In this document: positions 1-6,971 of the stretch, piece by piece
Numbering within the stretch: the stretch's first letter is position 1
Layout of the letters: the number at the start of each line of letters is the position of its first letter
Assembly: GCA_022798795.1 (NCBI GenBank)
Contig: JAAWNF010000007.1
Span: 1-35,289, forward strand
Length of the DNA: 35,289 bases
Direction: 5' to 3'
Source of the DNA: Bacilli bacterium
GTDB lineage: Bacteria > Bacillota_I > Bacilli_A > RF39 > UBA660
The notes under the pieces: generated by a model
Told to the model about the DNA's origin: nothing
What the model saw: only the letters and a program-made list of their open reading frames with translations
The model's database searches: none
Position numbers and translations under genes: made by a program

Positions 1-130
1 TCCTGTTGGATTTGTTCCTGTTGGTCCTGTTGGATTTGTTCCTGTTGGTCCTGTTGGATTTGTTCCTGTTGGTCCTGTTGGATTTGTTCCTGTTGGTCCC
101 GTTGGATTTGTTCCTGTTGGTCCTGTTGGG
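1..130. repeat. 24-bp tandem repeat encoding PTGTNPTG
   Basis: Five nearly perfect copies of a 24-base unit start at 1, 25, 49, 73 and 97; the last has a T-to-C change at 100. A partial copy starts at 121. The unit is a whole number of codons, so copy-number changes keep the frame of the minus-strand gene. The array continues off the left edge, so its true length is unknown. Confidence 0.95.
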
Positions 131-1083
131 TCTGTTATATTATCATCTTTACTTGGCTGAACCACTTTCTTATAATCGCATCCTTTATGTATACAATTAT
201 ATACAGTAGAACCATCTTCCATTTCAGTACCATTGTCTAATACATGTTTTCTCGTTGTTTTCTCTCCACATTCATTACATTTTAAATTTTCAATTTTTTC
301 ATTATAAGATGTAATTACATTTTGACAATCATCTAATAAAACTGTTGTTTTCTGATATCCACATGAATTACATGTACTTACCCCTGTTTCATTATGTTTA
401 TTGTCATTCACATAAGCATAAGTTACTATTTCTTTTCCATATGTATGTGCTTGTGTTTCTTTTTTACCACACTCACACACTCTTTGTTCATAATATGCAT
501 TTATTGCAACCCAATCTCCAAATTCACACTCATGTTCTGGCGCTTTTTCTTCTTGTTTTACTCCTTTGTTATCTTCAGTTTCATTTGGTTTGGCCACTAC
601 TGGTTTTGTTGATTCTGGTTTTTTATCTTCTTTTTCCTCAATATCTGTATCTATAAATTTTGCTATACAGCTATCTTCGTGTTCTAATTCTGTACAAGTA
701 CATCCTAACTCATCATCATCACAAAGACAATCTTCTTCTGTACATTCACAACTTTTCTTTTCAATACTTGGTTCCTCTGGCTGTTTTATAGTATTACCTG
801 GTTCTTCTTTTCCACCCTTTATATTTTCATATCCTGGCTTCTGTGAAAAGTCACTATCTTCTACTTCTTGATTTTGTAATAATGTACATCCACCCCAAAT
901 TCCAGCACATAATGTAATAGATAAACCAAGTGCTGTTAATCTTGGATGTTTTTTAATCCACGCAATTATCCCTTTTTTCTTTTTTTCCTCTTCTTCAGTT
1001 ACTACAACTTCTTCTATCTGAGGTTCTACTATTTGTTCTGGAAATTGATTTCTATTCAATCCAAATCTTTTTTTATTTTTCAT
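1..1083 (-). CDS. Membrane-anchored Cys-rich protein with collagen-like repeats (partial, runs off left edge)
   Basis: An uninterrupted reading frame of 361 codons starts at ATG 1081-1083 and is still open at base 1. A strong ribosome site (AAGGGGG) lies just upstream. The N-terminus is charged (MKNKKRFGLNRNQF) and cytoplasmic-looking. One hydrophobic segment follows at about residues 45-67. After it come an acidic linker, a Cys cluster (about 107-138, with CEC, CLC and CTC pairs), and zinc-ribbon-like CxC/CxxC pairs at roughly 185-315 (CECGKKE, CNSCGYQ, CNECGEK). The visible C-terminus is the 8-residue repeat PTGTNPTG. The protein is probably anchored in the membrane with its C-terminal part outside. 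The Gly spacing alternates 3 and 5, so it is not a strict Gly-X-Y collagen. The family is not recognised. Its own promoter separates it from the upstream operon. The true C-terminus is outside the window. Confidence 0.75.
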   Translation of the reverse strand, partial: MKNKKRFGLNRNQFPEQIVEPQIEEVVVTEEEEKKKKGIIAWIKKHPRLTALGLSITLCAGIWGGCTLLQNQEVEDSDFSQKPGYENIKGGKEEPGNTIKQPEEPSIEKKSCECTEEDCLCDDDELGCTCTELEHEDSCIAKFIDTDIEEKEDKKPESTKPVVAKPNETEDNKGVKQEEKAPEHECEFGDWVAINAYYEQRVCECGKKETQAHTYGKEIVTYAYVNDNKHNETGVSTCNSCGYQKTTVLLDDCQNVITSYNEKIENLKCNECGEKTTRKHVLDNGTEMEDGSTVYNCIHKGCDYKKVVQPSKDDNITDPTGPTGTNPTGPTGTNPTGPTGTNPTGPTGTNPTGPTGTNPTG

Positions 1084-1116
1084 TTCTTTTCCCCCTTCAA
1101 CATAATTTCATTTATT

Positions 1117-1144
1117 ATTATACATAAATTTCAGTTTTTGTCAA
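1117..1144 (-). promoter_or_regulatory. Sigma-A promoter of the collagen-like gene
   Basis: On the minus strand TTGACA (1139-1144) and TATAAT (1117-1122) are both perfect hexamers with a 16-base spacer. Transcription would start near 1110, about 27 bases before the ATG at 1083. It separates this gene from the operon to its right. Confidence 0.75.
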
Positions 1145-1182
1145 ATAACTTAAAGTTTAAAAAAGTCAACCTCTACTGCTGA

Positions 1183-1770
1183 CTAATTTAAACTTTGTTT
1201 TAATGAAGTATATACCGTTTGATTATGTTCTAACACAGAATACAAAATTTGATATTGATTCTCCAATGAAATATCAAATTCTATAAACAATCTTTTGATA
1301 TCATCTACTTCACTCAAATAAGTACGGCTATTTAAATCTTCTAATTTTTCTAATAATTGTTTAGATTTATCTTGTTCTAAAGTCCCTTTATCACGTTTTA
1401 ATATTGGAACTATCATATTTTTCTTTTCTTGTAACAGTCTTAAAAAGCTTGCAATTAATTGTTTTTGGTCTTTTGTTATATCTATATGTACATGCTTATC
1501 TCGTATTCCTGCTACTAAATACCGTACTCCAGATACTCTATGAATGAGAGCCTTTTCTTTTTCATCTTTAAACAAATGCTCTAAATCTTTCAATTCATTT
1601 TCATCTATTTCCAATAATGATTCTAATTCATTTTCATTAATCTTGCCAAGTAAACTATTCAATACTTCTACAATAAAATGAAGGTCTTCTTGCTCCGCTT
1701 CCTTTTTTCCCAAAACTTTAATATGCTTATCTAGCAAATTAATCAATTGCTTTTTTATTTCATCTTTCAT
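1183..1770 (-). CDS. Hypothetical all-helical protein, third gene of an operon
   Basis: This 195-residue protein is not recognised. The start at 1770 (MKDEIKKQ) is preferred because AAAGGGG sits 6-7 bases upstream; an upstream in-frame start would lie within the preceding gene. The sequence is soluble, very rich in Lys, Glu and Leu, with no membrane segment or Cys motif, and is predicted to be mostly alpha-helical. It follows the 98-residue gene by 13 bases and is presumably co-transcribed with it and with the 553-residue gene from the promoter at 3771-3799. If those two form a toxin-antitoxin-like pair, this would be a third component, but nothing in the sequence proves that. Confidence 0.7.
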   Translation of the reverse strand: MKDEIKKQLINLLDKHIKVLGKKEAEQEDLHFIVEVLNSLLGKINENELESLLEIDENELKDLEHLFKDEKEKALIHRVSGVRYLVAGIRDKHVHIDITKDQKQLIASFLRLLQEKKNMIVPILKRDKGTLEQDKSKQLLEKLEDLNSRTYLSEVDDIKRLFIEFDISLENQYQILYSVLEHNQTVYTSLKQSLN

Positions 1771-1783
1771 TTTTATGCCCCTT

Positions 1784-2080
1784 TTAATTTCCATAGCACG
1801 ATACATATTTAAGCAATAAATGATAAGTTGCATAATCTTCTTTTTTAAATTCTAGATACTCTAATAATTGTTCCTCACTAAAATCTAAAAAGTCAGCAAC
1901 ATCACCTAATTGAATATCTTTTTCTTCTATTGTTGTTAAAATTTCTTTTACCATATCAGTATACAAAGCATGCAATTCTACTTCATATTCTTCTGCTCCA
2001 CTATTTAACATTTCTTGGCATTCCTTTAAAACCTCAGTTCCTTGTTTTCTTTGTTGTAAACTCATAATAAAATTTTTCAT
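1784..2080 (-). CDS. Small helical protein, possibly HTH-like; second gene of the operon
   Basis: A 98-residue soluble protein with a good ribosome site (AGAGGTAAGG). It starts 5 bases after the stop of the 553-residue gene, so translation is likely coupled. The C-terminal half (about residues 48-95, EILTTIEEKDIQLGDVADFL onward) has spacing like that of an XRE-type helix-turn-helix of HigA antitoxins: short helix, a DVADFL turn region, then a SEEQLLEYL recognition-like helix. That resemblance is by eye and weak. The toxin-then-antitoxin gene order of higBA would fit the RelE-like domain of the preceding gene. The function is otherwise unknown. Confidence 0.65.
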   Translation of the reverse strand: MKNFIMSLQQRKQGTEVLKECQEMLNSGAEEYEVELHALYTDMVKEILTTIEEKDIQLGDVADFLDFSEEQLLEYLEFKKEDYATYHLLLKYVSCYGN

Positions 2081-2085
2081 AAACC

Positions 2086-3747
2086 TTACCTCTTTTCTGC
2101 CATATCTTGCATATCTAAATACGCTGCTTCACTTCCAAGCAACATAGTGTTTCTTGTTCCATGTTGATTCCATCTACGTTGCATACCTTTTTCCTGTCTT
2201 TGAAATAAGCAATGACGTAATCTTAACTTATCTTCTACCCATGAAGAATATCCATTTTTTTCAGCTAAAAGCGCTATTACAATATAAGTATTTTCTGCAA
2301 AAGGTTCAAAGAAGATGTGAACACCCTTTTCTGTAAGTTCCATAATTCCTGGAATTGGGCTTTGTTTCGCTTTCAAACGGTATGCAGGGTCTCCAAATTG
2401 TTCTAATGTTTGAAGTAATCCCATAGCAATTCCATATTGAGATTCATTTAATTGTTTCTTAAAATCTTTTTCAATTAAAGAGTCTCCATCTTCTGTTTCC
2501 AATAGCAACAACTGAATTTCTTCACCCTCTACAATTTTTTCTTTCTTTTCCTCTTCTTTATTTTCATTTTTTTCTAAATAATTAGACATTGTTTTTAAAA
2601 GTTGTTGCGCTTTTCCTAATTCTTCCTTTAATGCACGAACTGTTTTTAAATCACTATCTTGTTCTCTTTCTTTTATATCTGCTATTTGTTCTTTTAATTC
2701 TATGATTAAAGAATTCATAATTTCACTAAAATTTGGCATATGACAATTTGGAAGCGCACTATGAATTGCTGGAATATCTGTTGAATCGATTTCTTCTAAT
2801 GCATGTAAGTAAAGTTCAATATAACTTTCCTTTGCACTATTTACTTCTGGCTCTACTAGCAATTCAGAAGACTGTATTTCTTCTTCTGACTTCTCATCAT
2901 CTTCTATTGATTCATAAACATCTGCTGCAGTTGATTCTACTACTTCTTCTGGTTCTTCTTCAAATGAAATTTCTTCCATTTCAACATAATCTGGTTCATC
3001 CTTATAAAAATCTGCTACTTCATCTGATTCAACAATATCATCTGGTTCAATCATAGACACAACTGGAACTTCTTCTTCTTCTGCTTCTGGAACAATTGCT
3101 TCCATAACAACTGGTTCTTCATCTTCTTCTTCAAATGAAATTTCTTTTGGCTCTCTTCTCTTTGGTGTTTTTTGTGTCATCTTTAATTTCAATAACTCTT
3201 GAATTGCCACATTATTATTTTCTAGTACTTCTGTTAAAAGAAGTACCTTTTCATCAATACTTCCATCTGTTCTATCTGATAAATCTAATAAAAGACTACA
3301 ATCCTCCATTGTAATATATTGATTTTTATTAGATTTTTCTAATACAGCTCTACAATTTTTTATTGCATTTTCCTTTACCTTTTTTCTCTTTCGATAAACA
3401 TCCAAATAGTGATCTGATATATCCTTAATCAAAGTCTCTAAATTTGGTCGCTCTATTTCAATTTGAGGCTTTACTACTTCACCATATTTTAAAAATCCAT
3501 CATATACATATTTTATTCTAAACAGTTCTTCTATTCTCACTTTTACTGATTCAGGGTAAACAAGTTCTAAAATCCGATGAACTTCTCCTCCATCTGCATA
3601 AAAAATTCGAAATGGGTCATCGTGCACCAATTCTAAAAACTTTTCAAATAATTTTTTATCCTTTTCATTCCATTTGGTCTCAGTTTGCTCTTGATTCAGC
3701 TTGTTTATCTGTTGTTGCAAAATTTCTGTTGTTTTATTTGCTGTCAT
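2086..3747 (-). CDS. Large acidic protein with a RelE/HigB-like C-terminal domain
   Basis: A 553-residue soluble protein, first gene of a three-gene operon, with ribosome site AGGTG 7 bases from the ATG. Residues 1-195 are helical and charged. Residues about 195-305 form a very acidic low-complexity segment with two EISFEEE copies. Residues about 330-400 look like a coiled coil. Residues about 411-515 follow the pattern of RelE/ParE-superfamily toxins: a GDSLIEKDF start, a helical pair, GIMEL, a central HIFFEPFAENTYIVIALL strand pair, then KNGY and a basic tail. Such toxins are normally about 90-120 residues, so this would be a greatly extended version. Catalytic Arg/His/Tyr residues cannot be assigned with confidence. 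It could equally be a structural protein that has recruited the fold. Confidence 0.7.
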   Translation of the reverse strand: MTANKTTEILQQQINKLNQEQTETKWNEKDKKLFEKFLELVHDDPFRIFYADGGEVHRILELVYPESVKVRIEELFRIKYVYDGFLKYGEVVKPQIEIERPNLETLIKDISDHYLDVYRKRKKVKENAIKNCRAVLEKSNKNQYITMEDCSLLLDLSDRTDGSIDEKVLLLTEVLENNNVAIQELLKLKMTQKTPKRREPKEISFEEEDEEPVVMEAIVPEAEEEEVPVVSMIEPDDIVESDEVADFYKDEPDYVEMEEISFEEEPEEVVESTAADVYESIEDDEKSEEEIQSSELLVEPEVNSAKESYIELYLHALEEIDSTDIPAIHSALPNCHMPNFSEIMNSLIIELKEQIADIKEREQDSDLKTVRALKEELGKAQQLLKTMSNYLEKNENKEEEKKEKIVEGEEIQLLLLETEDGDSLIEKDFKKQLNESQYGIAMGLLQTLEQFGDPAYRLKAKQSPIPGIMELTEKGVHIFFEPFAENTYIVIALLAEKNGYSSWVEDKLRLRHCLFQRQEKGMQRRWNQHGTRNTMLLGSEAAYLDMQDMAEKR

Positions 3748-3770
3748 CTACAATCACCTACCATATATAC

Positions 3771-3799
3771 ATTTTAACATACTTTTTTAAATGAAACAA
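3771..3799 (-). promoter_or_regulatory. Promoter of the three-gene operon
   Basis: On the minus strand TTGTTT (3794-3799), a 17-base spacer and TAAAAT (3771-3776), preceded by TG as an extended -10. The start would be near 3764, about 17 bases before the ATG at 3747. The AT-rich bases 3800-3914 upstream hold no gene. Confidence 0.55.
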
Positions 3800-3914
3800 T
3801 ATATAAAAAATATAAGAAATGAAAAAAAAGGCGATTTTTATTATCAAAATCTAAACAAATTTTAACAAAAATCAACAAATTTCTTTTTTCTTATCAATTT
3901 CTTATCAAATAAAT

Positions 3915-3937
3915 AAAAGAAAGCAGTGCTTTCTTTT
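3915..3937 (-). terminator. Terminator of the CotD-like gene
   Basis: A near-perfect palindrome (AAAAGAAAGCA, one base, TGCTTTCTTTT) whose inner bases would form the loop. It overlaps the TAA stop of the coat gene (3936-3938). The T-tract on the minus strand is short and interrupted. Confidence 0.55.
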
Positions 3938-4193
3938 AGAATCCAGAACAACCGCCACAATCAATATTGCATACTTGATTTTCTTCTGAGCAAGTATATT
4001 GTGGTGTATAAGTGTGTTTATAGATATGTTTGTTAATTACATGTGTATGAATTGGACATACATGTGGAACTTCATGATAGAATTCTCTTTCGATGCATTT
4101 ATTGATAGCTGGTTCTACAATTTCACGATTACAACAATCCATACCATTTTGTGGCATCATCATATCTTGACAACATCTTTTGTTAAATAACAT
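3936..4193 (-). CDS. cotD-like: CotD-family spore coat protein
   Basis: An 85-residue protein with the composition of inner spore coat proteins: ten Cys, and a His-rich core at residues 39-61 (HEVPHVCPIHTHVINKHIYK and on). The core follows the VPHxxPxHTxxxNxHxxxH pattern of the CotD family. Paired Cys near the N-terminus (RCC, DCC) and a CGGCSGF tail could be cross-linked in the coat or bind metal. The ribosome site AAGGAGG is perfect. It is a single-gene unit with its own hairpin terminator. The candidate promoter has a sigma-E/sigma-K type -10 (CATACTATA) rather than a sigma-A one, which fits expression in the mother cell. No signal peptide, as expected for a coat protein. Confidence in the family is good; the precise layer is inference. 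Confidence 0.8.
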   Translation of the reverse strand: MLFNKRCCQDMMMPQNGMDCCNREIVEPAINKCIEREFYHEVPHVCPIHTHVINKHIYKHTYTPQYTCSEENQVCNIDCGGCSGF

Positions 4194-4215
4194 ATTTATT
4201 CCTCCTTACCTAATT

Positions 4216-4224
4216 TATAGTATG
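4216..4224 (-). promoter_or_regulatory. Candidate sigma-E/sigma-K -10 element of the coat gene
   Basis: CATACTATA on the minus strand, 22 bases upstream of the coat-gene ATG, matches the sigma-K -10 pattern CATAnnnTA and partly the sigma-E pattern. The -35 is less clear; a CAC/ATA-containing stretch lies within the neighbouring terminator. Assignment is by pattern only. Confidence 0.4.
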
Positions 4225-4231
4225 CATGAAA

Positions 4232-4267
4232 AAAAAGAGTGAATATGATAAAATCCTAACTCTTTTT
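4232..4267 (-). terminator. Terminator of the PIN/partner operon
   Basis: AAAAAGAGT (4232-4240) pairs with ACTCTTTTT (4259-4267) across an 18-base loop, 19 bases past the stop of the gene at 4286. Read on the minus strand the 3' arm ends in a T-run. The upstream part of the coat-gene promoter lies inside this structure. Confidence 0.6.
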
Positions 4268-4285
4268 ACTTTTTGTATTTATAAA

Positions 4286-4825
4286 TTATCTTCCATTATA
4301 TCCAGCTATCGATACAATTGAAAAAATATCAATTTCTTCTTTTAATAAACTGGTTAGTATCTTTCCAAACATGTATGCATCTTCTCTATTTGTTTTTTCT
4401 TGATACATTAGCAAATGCATTAAAACAAATAAAAAATCATATTTATATTCTCCAAACTTATTTAATACTTTAAAATGTGTTCCATTGAAACATTGCATAC
4501 TATCTTCTATAATCTTAGTTAAAGCTTCGACATCATTGCTTTTTAAAGGCTTACAGTTTTCCCAATTTTTTTGAACAATTCTTAAAAATTTTTTCATCAA
4601 TACTTTATTTCCCTGTAACTTCATTAAACTATCTACTACCCAATGAATATGCTTTGGCGTTCTTATTCTCTTACCTTTTTCAGAATATTTAATGATAATA
4701 TCATATGGAGAAAGTTTTCCTTGAAATACATATATTTGATAATTATCATTATAATTAATATCTATAATTGATGTTTTTGCTTTTCCGTTTCTCACCACTA
4801 CTTTCTTTCCTTTTTCTATTTTCAA
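4286..4825 (-). CDS. Hypothetical partner of the PIN-winged-helix protein
   Basis: A 179-residue soluble protein starting at TTG (4823-4825), chosen because AAGAGG lies 7-8 bases upstream and no better in-frame start exists. It follows the PIN gene by 21 bases and ends before a terminator, so the two form a two-gene operon. Notable segments are SPYDIIIKYSEKGKRIRTPK (about residues 39-58) followed by HIHWVVDSLM, a basic patch with conserved-looking His and Trp that may contact nucleic acid, and a helical C-terminal half. I do not recognise a named family. The pairing suggests a regulator, antitoxin or cofactor of the nuclease, but this is inference. Confidence 0.7.
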   Translation of the reverse strand: MKIEKGKKVVVRNGKAKTSIIDINYNDNYQIYVFQGKLSPYDIIIKYSEKGKRIRTPKHIHWVVDSLMKLQGNKVLMKKFLRIVQKNWENCKPLKSNDVEALTKIIEDSMQCFNGTHFKVLNKFGEYKYDFLFVLMHLLMYQEKTNREDAYMFGKILTSLLKEEIDIFSIVSIAGYNGR

Positions 4826-4846
4826 AATATACCTCTTCTCACTTTC

Positions 4847-5824
4847 TTATTCTTTAAAATTTCTAATGGCCCATTTTCCACGAGAAATCTGTCGAAACAA
4901 GTCTACTTTTTTATTAAAGTTTTCTGTATCACTAGAATACTTTTGTAACATACCTCTAATTGTAGCTTTCATATTTTTATTTGTTTTCTTTTCAGGATAC
5001 TTTTCTGATATCACAGAATCTGCTGCTTCATAAATCTCTTTCAATGGTGCTTCTCCACCCAAATTTAATAATGCATTATAAATAATATTTACCCAATTTC
5101 CTTTTTCTTTTAATGTTCCATATTCTAAAAATTCTTTTTCTACAATTAAATTATTTTCAAAATCTTCTAATGTTTCAGATGGGATTTCACCATTTAAACG
5201 GACCGCTTCTGATATTGATTCTACAATTATCAATTGATGATTTGTTTTTCTTTTAAATTCATTTGCCAAAAAATTATAATTCTCTTTATATGTACCATCT
5301 CTACTAACAACAATCAAATCATTCTTTGAATAATATAATAATGTTTCCCAAATAATTTCATCACAACAAGTTGTTTTATTACTGGTTGGTGGATTACCAA
5401 TATATTTTCTTTTAATAGCCATATCAATAATTGCTTCATTTCTAGGACACATATTAGTTCTTATCTTTGAATACAAAGTATATATTGGGTCTCTATCTAT
5501 TTCCTTTATTAGCTGCATACATTTCTCCATCATTTCTTTTATGGATTCATTTGCTGCCTTTATGGATTTTGAATATTTATCATAAGATTCTAAAGTAGAT
5601 ATAAAATTATTATCATAAAAAGAGTTTTTCTGTCTACTTAAAACTTCAATAAATTCATTTATAATTCGTTCTCTGTTCCTAAAAAATTCATCATCTGACT
5701 GTTCTGTACAAATTAGAAAATCTTTGTACTTTTCTATATCATTTATGATATCTATAATATTATCTTTATTGTTGGCACGATAAAAATCTAAATATATATT
5801 TGTATCTATAAAAATTTTATACAT
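4847..5824 (-). CDS. PIN-domain ribonuclease fused to a C-terminal winged helix
   Basis: A 325-residue protein. Residues 1-190 form a PIN-like fold: FIDTN (D7) at the N-terminus, acidic residues at 43-57, CCDEIIWETLL (D155) and VVSRDGTY (D176). These are the positions of the metal-binding acids in large PIN (DUF4935/PIN_8-type) proteins. Residues about 244-322 look like the winged helix often fused to restriction endonucleases: ATIRGMLQKYSSDT then RGKWAIRN. The combination suggests an RNA- or DNA-directed nuclease with its own nucleic-acid binding domain, used in defence or as a toxin. The ribosome site is modest (AAGAGAA). The downstream partner gene is in the same operon. No methyltransferase or other restriction gene is nearby. 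Cellular target unknown. Confidence 0.75.
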   Translation of the reverse strand: MYKIFIDTNIYLDFYRANNKDNIIDIINDIEKYKDFLICTEQSDDEFFRNRERIINEFIEVLSRQKNSFYDNNFISTLESYDKYSKSIKAANESIKEMMEKCMQLIKEIDRDPIYTLYSKIRTNMCPRNEAIIDMAIKRKYIGNPPTSNKTTCCDEIIWETLLYYSKNDLIVVSRDGTYKENYNFLANEFKRKTNHQLIIVESISEAVRLNGEIPSETLEDFENNLIVEKEFLEYGTLKEKGNWVNIIYNALLNLGGEAPLKEIYEAADSVISEKYPEKKTNKNMKATIRGMLQKYSSDTENFNKKVDLFRQISRGKWAIRNFKE

Positions 5825-5874
5825 CTATATTTCTCTTAGTTCTATTTTAAGCTTTATTTATCAATATCAAGATT

Positions 5875-6960
5875 TTATTTTTGATAAAATAATTTGCTAA
5901 TGCCTAATAAGGTTTTTTCTATCTCTTTCATTTTACCAACAAAATCTTTTTTTTCTTCTGTCATATTTTTTTGATGAACATCAAATAACGAAACATTCAA
6001 ACTCAAAGCTTTAATATAATAATTTTCCATTTCCTCTACTGTAATTTCATTGTTGCAGAAAATTTCTCTAATTTTAGCTTTCATAGAATTCAAATATCGA
6101 AATAGTTCCTGTTGTTTCGGATTTGTAAAATTTGTTGTTCCAATAAAACAAATGGTGAGTAATAACATAGGATGAAATAATGTTAATAATGTTATCATAC
6201 CCTTACTAAAAACAAAAATACTTGGAAGTAATGGATATAGGAAAAATGCAAATAAATAATAAACAATCCATACTACTATTATCTTTATCCATGAAATTTT
6301 ATTATGATTTAAAAATAATCCAATCATAATCCCAAACATAATATAAGAAGCACACAAAAGTAAATTTTCTATTTGTACACTAGGAAACATCAAAATATAA
6401 TAACATAAAATAGTAATACTAATAAACTGAATGTTTTTCCTTTTTTCTAATAATCCATATTCTTCACTAATTCTATTTTTTAATTTGGCAAATGCTTCTG
6501 GTATTACTTTACTAAAACGCATACTCATTTGAAACTTTCCTTTTAATTTTCGAATGGGTATTTCTTTTCTTTCCTTGCTATTTTCTAACAAAAATGGATT
6601 TAAAAATTTGACAATTTCTTCTTCAAATTCTTCTAAGTCATAATTAGAAAGTTCAAACATATCTTCCTTATTCCATTTTAACATATATCCATTATACTCA
6701 TCTTTATAAATAGTATAAAAATCTTTTTCCACAAGACCTAATAAAATAAACCAAAATGTTTTATCAGTAAAACGACCATTTTCAAAATAATGTAATACAA
6801 CTGGAGATATATGAGTAAATAAAACATCTTTAAAATCGGACATTTTTTTGCTTTCTCGTCTTTTTTTCATTACAAAAACTATCATAAAAATCAAAAAAAG
6901 ATGTGCTAGAACAATTTGAATTATTTTAATTTCTGCACTTTCAAATACAAACTCTATCAT
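5875..6960 (-). CDS. DUF2207-like membrane protein
   Basis: A 361-residue protein. One N-terminal membrane helix (about residues 12-31) is followed by a cytoplasmic domain (about 38-170) with the pattern of the C-terminal half of DUF2207 proteins (FTDKTFWFILLGLVEKDFYTI, FLNPFL, then LKNRISEEYGLLEKRK). A group of membrane helices at about 177-276 comes next, then a helical tail. The large extracytoplasmic N-terminal domain of typical DUF2207 proteins is missing, so this is a short form. The ribosome site (AAGGAG) overlaps the ffh stop region, with 11 bases between genes, so it is probably co-transcribed with ffh. A role in membrane-protein handling is only suggested by that linkage. A weak inverted repeat at 5857-5888 may end the transcript. 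Confidence 0.7.
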   Translation of the reverse strand: MIEFVFESAEIKIIQIVLAHLFLIFMIVFVMKKRRESKKMSDFKDVLFTHISPVVLHYFENGRFTDKTFWFILLGLVEKDFYTIYKDEYNGYMLKWNKEDMFELSNYDLEEFEEEIVKFLNPFLLENSKERKEIPIRKLKGKFQMSMRFSKVIPEAFAKLKNRISEEYGLLEKRKNIQFISITILCYYILMFPSVQIENLLLCASYIMFGIMIGLFLNHNKISWIKIIVVWIVYYLFAFFLYPLLPSIFVFSKGMITLLTLFHPMLLLTICFIGTTNFTNPKQQELFRYLNSMKAKIREIFCNNEITVEEMENYYIKALSLNVSLFDVHQKNMTEEKKDFVGKMKEIEKTLLGISKLFYQK

Positions 6961-6971
6961 TTTTTTACTCC

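Noticed and set aside
1-130. Possible CRISPR array from the regular repeats
   Set aside because: The copies are directly adjacent with no spacers, and the 24-base unit is an exact codon multiple inside an open reading frame.
6-1182. Several plus-strand ORFs of 67-103 codons at the left end
   Set aside because: They are mirror images of the minus-strand collagen-like gene and have no ribosome sites. The minus-strand frame is open for 361 codons with a promoter and strong ribosome site.
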